From Hormiphora californensis (taxonomy: Eukaryota; Ctenophora; Tentaculata; Cydippida; Pleurobrachiidae), in NCBI GenBank assembly GCA_020137815.1, contig CM035352.1, positions 6,796,025 to 6,860,024 of the forward strand: 64,000 nucleotides of DNA, written 5' to 3'. The position numbers and the translations under genes are program-made. Below, piece by piece: positions 61,114-64,000 of the stretch (position 1 is its first letter; the number at the start of each line of letters is the position of its first letter). The notes beneath the pieces are model-generated. The model ran no database searches and was not told the DNA's origin. It saw nothing but the letters and a program-made list of their open reading frames with translations.

Positions 61114-62583
61114 ACCCAAATTATCTAAAGAAATCCCGATTAACAAATTTGCAATACTTGCTCACCATCTTTTTTCTCATTCTCTCCCTCTCCAAAAAGT
61201 TTCACAACACCTGATCTAAAGATCGGGGCGATGCACGGTAGCAGATGCAGTAAAAGAACGCCAAGACTTCCTAGTTCATGGTCTTATATACCCTGCTAAC
61301 TTAAATAACCCGCCAGCGGCGAGAAGTCCCACTGGCGCGCTCTCAATAACAGCCAGTCCAGTGGCAGATTATTTCCCCAGGCTGGCTGTTTATTATAACT
61401 CTATGTTACATTCAAAGTGTGTGTAAAAGATCAGTTCTTACTGAAATAAAGAGGGAACACTGTTTGCAAGAGTTACACAATGCATTGGAGAGAAAGAAAC
61501 AACACATTCCGTCAATTTCTCTCTCTTTATCTCCCCTTTTGTTTCACTATCTCAATTCCTCTGTGTGTCTTGGCATGCCCCATATCTTGTTATTTCTTTC
61601 TCCTCTCCTTAGTAACTGTTACCAAACAATATACACTCAATTGGAGATGTTTTTGACTGTTTCTCAGTTCTCTTTGTGTGTTTTGATTAGTGTTCTCTCT
61701 CTTGTTAGTGTGTAATAATTAGAAACAAACAACTAAAGCAGGGTATATAACCTAAAACTCTGACAATGGCACGTTATTGTTTAAACCCCTCCGCCTCTCC
61801 CTCGGCTACGCCTCAGGATCGTCGTCGTGATTTAAACCAGTTTATCCGCCACTGGCGGATAAACTACAGCTACCTTCTCCCAGCGGCGCGCTGGGAGAAA
61901 GGTATCTGAAATAACGTGCCAGTGGCCAGAGTTTATGCCTCATATACATTTATGTCATGAATGACTCATTCATATAGGGAACTCCCAGGTTTAACTTGGT
62001 TACTGGTTAGGTGGGGAGTGTTTGAAGCGTTATGCTTAGAATAGTCGAATCGCAGTAACAATTGCCGATTGCCGTATTAAAAGTCGTTTGAAGATTTTAC
62101 GTGCATACGTTAACTGCGAGCTGGGTGATTACAGATCCTGTTCGCGATTTAACTGACCTGGGACTCTTGTAAAATGTGACAGATGTTTTACCATCCGAAT
62201 AATAAACGGAACACCGGAATGTGGGACAAATGCCTGTGATGACACACTTGCTATAATCTGTGCAAAAAGTGTGCTGCGCGTGCAGTGTGCACAGAGTATC
62301 AAGAAAATGATGAAACAAAGTGCTTTCTTTTAGAACGTGCGTAAATGGCGCCCGCTCAACTTGATACAGTGACAAGATGTGTCAGAGAGATCGGAAAAGT
62401 GGGAAAGTAAGTGAGAGAGTGTAGTGTATGTAAGGTCTTGCAGTCCAGTAATAACGATCTGAATATTAATAGTAGTAGTATAGTGAAAGTTTGGGGGGGG
62501 GGGGGCCACTGAAACAAGGTCACAATGATGTGATCTTTGCTTTGTTTTGTTCATCAATGATAGTTTCTTTCTTAGATTTGGGT
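61114..62583. other. Histone cluster spacer, no gene seen
   Basis: The largest spacer in the cluster. A short inverted pair (TTTATCCGCCAC/GTGGCGGATAAA) lies near 61838-61865 and a G run near 62492. No coding sequence. Confidence 0.5.
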
Positions 62584-62599
62584 GGCGCTGAAAAGCACC
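62584..62599 (-). terminator. Histone 3' stem-loop (H2A copy 3)
   Basis: Minus-strand GGTGCTTTTCAGCGCC; upstream hairpin GTTTCTC TTCG GAGAAAC at 62609-62626, here closed by a UUCG-type tetraloop. Confidence 0.95.
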
Positions 62600-62650
62600 G
62601 TTTTGCCAGTTTCTCCGAAGAGAAACGAGCGGTAAATAGTCAGAAACGAT

Positions 62651-63028
<378 letters not shown>

Positions 63029-63399
63029 GTTGATTCAGATGGGTTGTTGAAAACTGAGTTGCTGAGTTCAAGATTGGAATTGAGTTCTGTAAGCCGAGCC
63101 CCGGTTTATATACTCTTACTCGGATAGAATAGAGAGCTAAATATCAAAACCCTGCTTCTCCATTGGTCACCTCTAATTGCATAACTGGAGCCAATAAGGA
63201 TGCTCCAATTTGAACACGTGACAACAGGATATCCAATGAGAGTGTGGCGTTTCATAAGCCTCACTATTACTGGCCAGCTTTCAAAGGGGGCCTTCTCATT
63301 GGTTCACTAGCTTCAAAGAATCCGACCCTATATAAATACCGCAAGATTCGGGGGTCACAATAATTTACTAACTGCAGCTGTACCCGAATCAACATGAAG
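63029..63399. promoter_or_regulatory. Divergent H2A/H2B promoter
   Basis: H2A TATA TTTATATA (63105-63112), H2B TATA TATAAATA (63331-63338), CCAAT boxes and the CACGTGACAACAGG block. It serves as the empty-site reference for the insertion at 50.3 kb (CCGGGGCTCGGCTTACAG). Confidence 0.87.
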
Positions 63400-63774
63400 A
63401 TGCCCCCTGTTTCTGGAAAGAAAGCCGAGAAGAAGGCAGGCAAGAAGGCCGGCCGAGTTGGAGGAGACAAGAAGCGAAAGAAGAAGAGGAAGGAGTCATA
63501 CTCCATCTACATCTACAAGGTCCTCAAGCAGGTCCACCCCGACACTGGAATCAGCTCTAAGGCCATGTCCATCATGAACTCCTTCGTGAACGATATCTTT
63601 GAGAGGATCGCCGGAGAGGCCTCTCGACTGGGACACTACAACAAGCGAAAGACCATCTCCTCCAGAGAGGTCCAGACTGCCGTGAGGCTGCTTTTGCCCG
63701 GTGAGCTGGCCAAGCACGCCGTGTCTGAAGGAACCAAGGCTGTTACCAAGTACACCTCCTCAGTCTCCAAGTAA
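63400..63774 (+). CDS. Histone H2B, intact (124 aa)
   Basis: A complete frame: [60 protein letters not shown], ending KYTSSVSK. An in-frame ATG two codons upstream (63394, MKMPP) is unique to this copy; the other copies read TTG there, so 63400 is the likelier start. The protein is a canonical H2B with a Lys/Ala/Gly-rich N-terminal tail. Partner of H2A. It has a full set of 5' and 3' signals. Confidence 0.97.
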   Translation: MPPVSGKKAEKKAGKKAGRVGGDKKRKKKRKESYSIYIYKVLKQVHPDTGISSKAMSIMNSFVNDIFERIAGEASRLGHYNKRKTISSREVQTAVRLLLPGELAKHAVSEGTKAVTKYTSSVSK

Positions 63775-63815
63775 ACTGGAGATATTCCCGTCGTGTTTTA
63801 GAAACACGGCAAAAA

Positions 63816-63831
63816 GGCTTTTTTCAAAGCC
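63816..63831 (+). terminator. Histone 3' stem-loop (H2B copy 4)
   Basis: GGCTTTTTTCAAAGCC; upstream hairpin CGTGTTT TAG AAACACG at 63792-63808; HDE CAAAAGAAACG. Confidence 0.95.
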
Positions 63832-64000
63832 ACCCAAAAACCAAAAGAAACGTGTGCGATCCAACCGTCAATTTATTTATTACGTCACTGATACCACTGG
63901 TATTACCAGCTGGAAAATGACAGATCTGATTATTTTCTGAGCGTAGTTAAACTACTAATTGCTCTAAGCAAAATCTTTGCCCGGTGATATTTTAAGCCAC

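Overview
This is eukaryotic nuclear DNA, most likely from an animal, and the protein features suggest an early-branching one. The evidence is: spliced genes with GT-AG introns of about 100-600 bp; a very large C2H2 zinc-finger gene; a nephrocystin-3-like (ciliary) gene; an SFT2-family membrane protein; and a cluster of replication-dependent histone genes whose transcripts end in the canonical 16-nt stem-loop plus a purine-rich downstream element. A sponge or similar non-bilaterian would fit, but the window alone does not fix the taxon. The non-coding DNA is full of (GA/CT)n microsatellites, palindromic MITE-like elements and minisatellites.

Layout. 1-7 kb: a single-coding-exon protein of 2183 residues with about 33 zinc fingers. 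7.7-8.3 kb (minus): the 3' end of a single-pass membrane protein. 8.3-16.5 kb: no recognisable gene, repeats only. 16.6-18.7 kb (minus): a coiled-coil protein. 19.7-22.7 kb (minus): a diverged nephrocystin-3-like protein with a myristoylation motif, coiled coil, degenerate P-loop region and TPR-like tail. 24.3-26.6 kb (plus): an SFT2 Golgi-transport protein with two alternative first exons. 27.2-29.0 kb: six tandem copies of a ~305-bp hairpin-rich satellite, followed by a pogo/Tigger-like MITE. 29.7-36.6 kb (minus): an 18-exon plant-type C2 phospholipase D with both HKD motifs. 36.7-40.7 kb: repeats. 40.7-44.6 kb (minus): the 3' exons of an unrecognised gene. 44.6-47.6 kb: repeats. 47.6-63.8 kb: 15 histone genes (H1 x2, H2A x3, H2B x4, H3 x2, H4 x4), fourteen of them in seven divergent pairs sharing promoters of about 350 bp.

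Main points. (1) All histone transcripts except one orphan H2B carry, 5-9 nt upstream of the canonical 3' stem-loop, a second class-specific hairpin whose sequence differs between classes but whose pairing is kept. (2) A plant-type C2-PLD sits in an otherwise animal-like locus; animal PLD1/2 have PX-PH instead of C2. (3) A 1.56-kb non-coding element is inserted between the TATA box and the ORF of the only intact H2A. (4) Two neighbouring minus-strand genes have minisatellites just beyond their stop codons that are built from their own terminal coding sequence. (5) Most histone copies, and a few exons elsewhere, carry scattered 1-nt indels while regulatory signals are intact; this looks more like unpolished long-read assembly in multicopy DNA than real decay.
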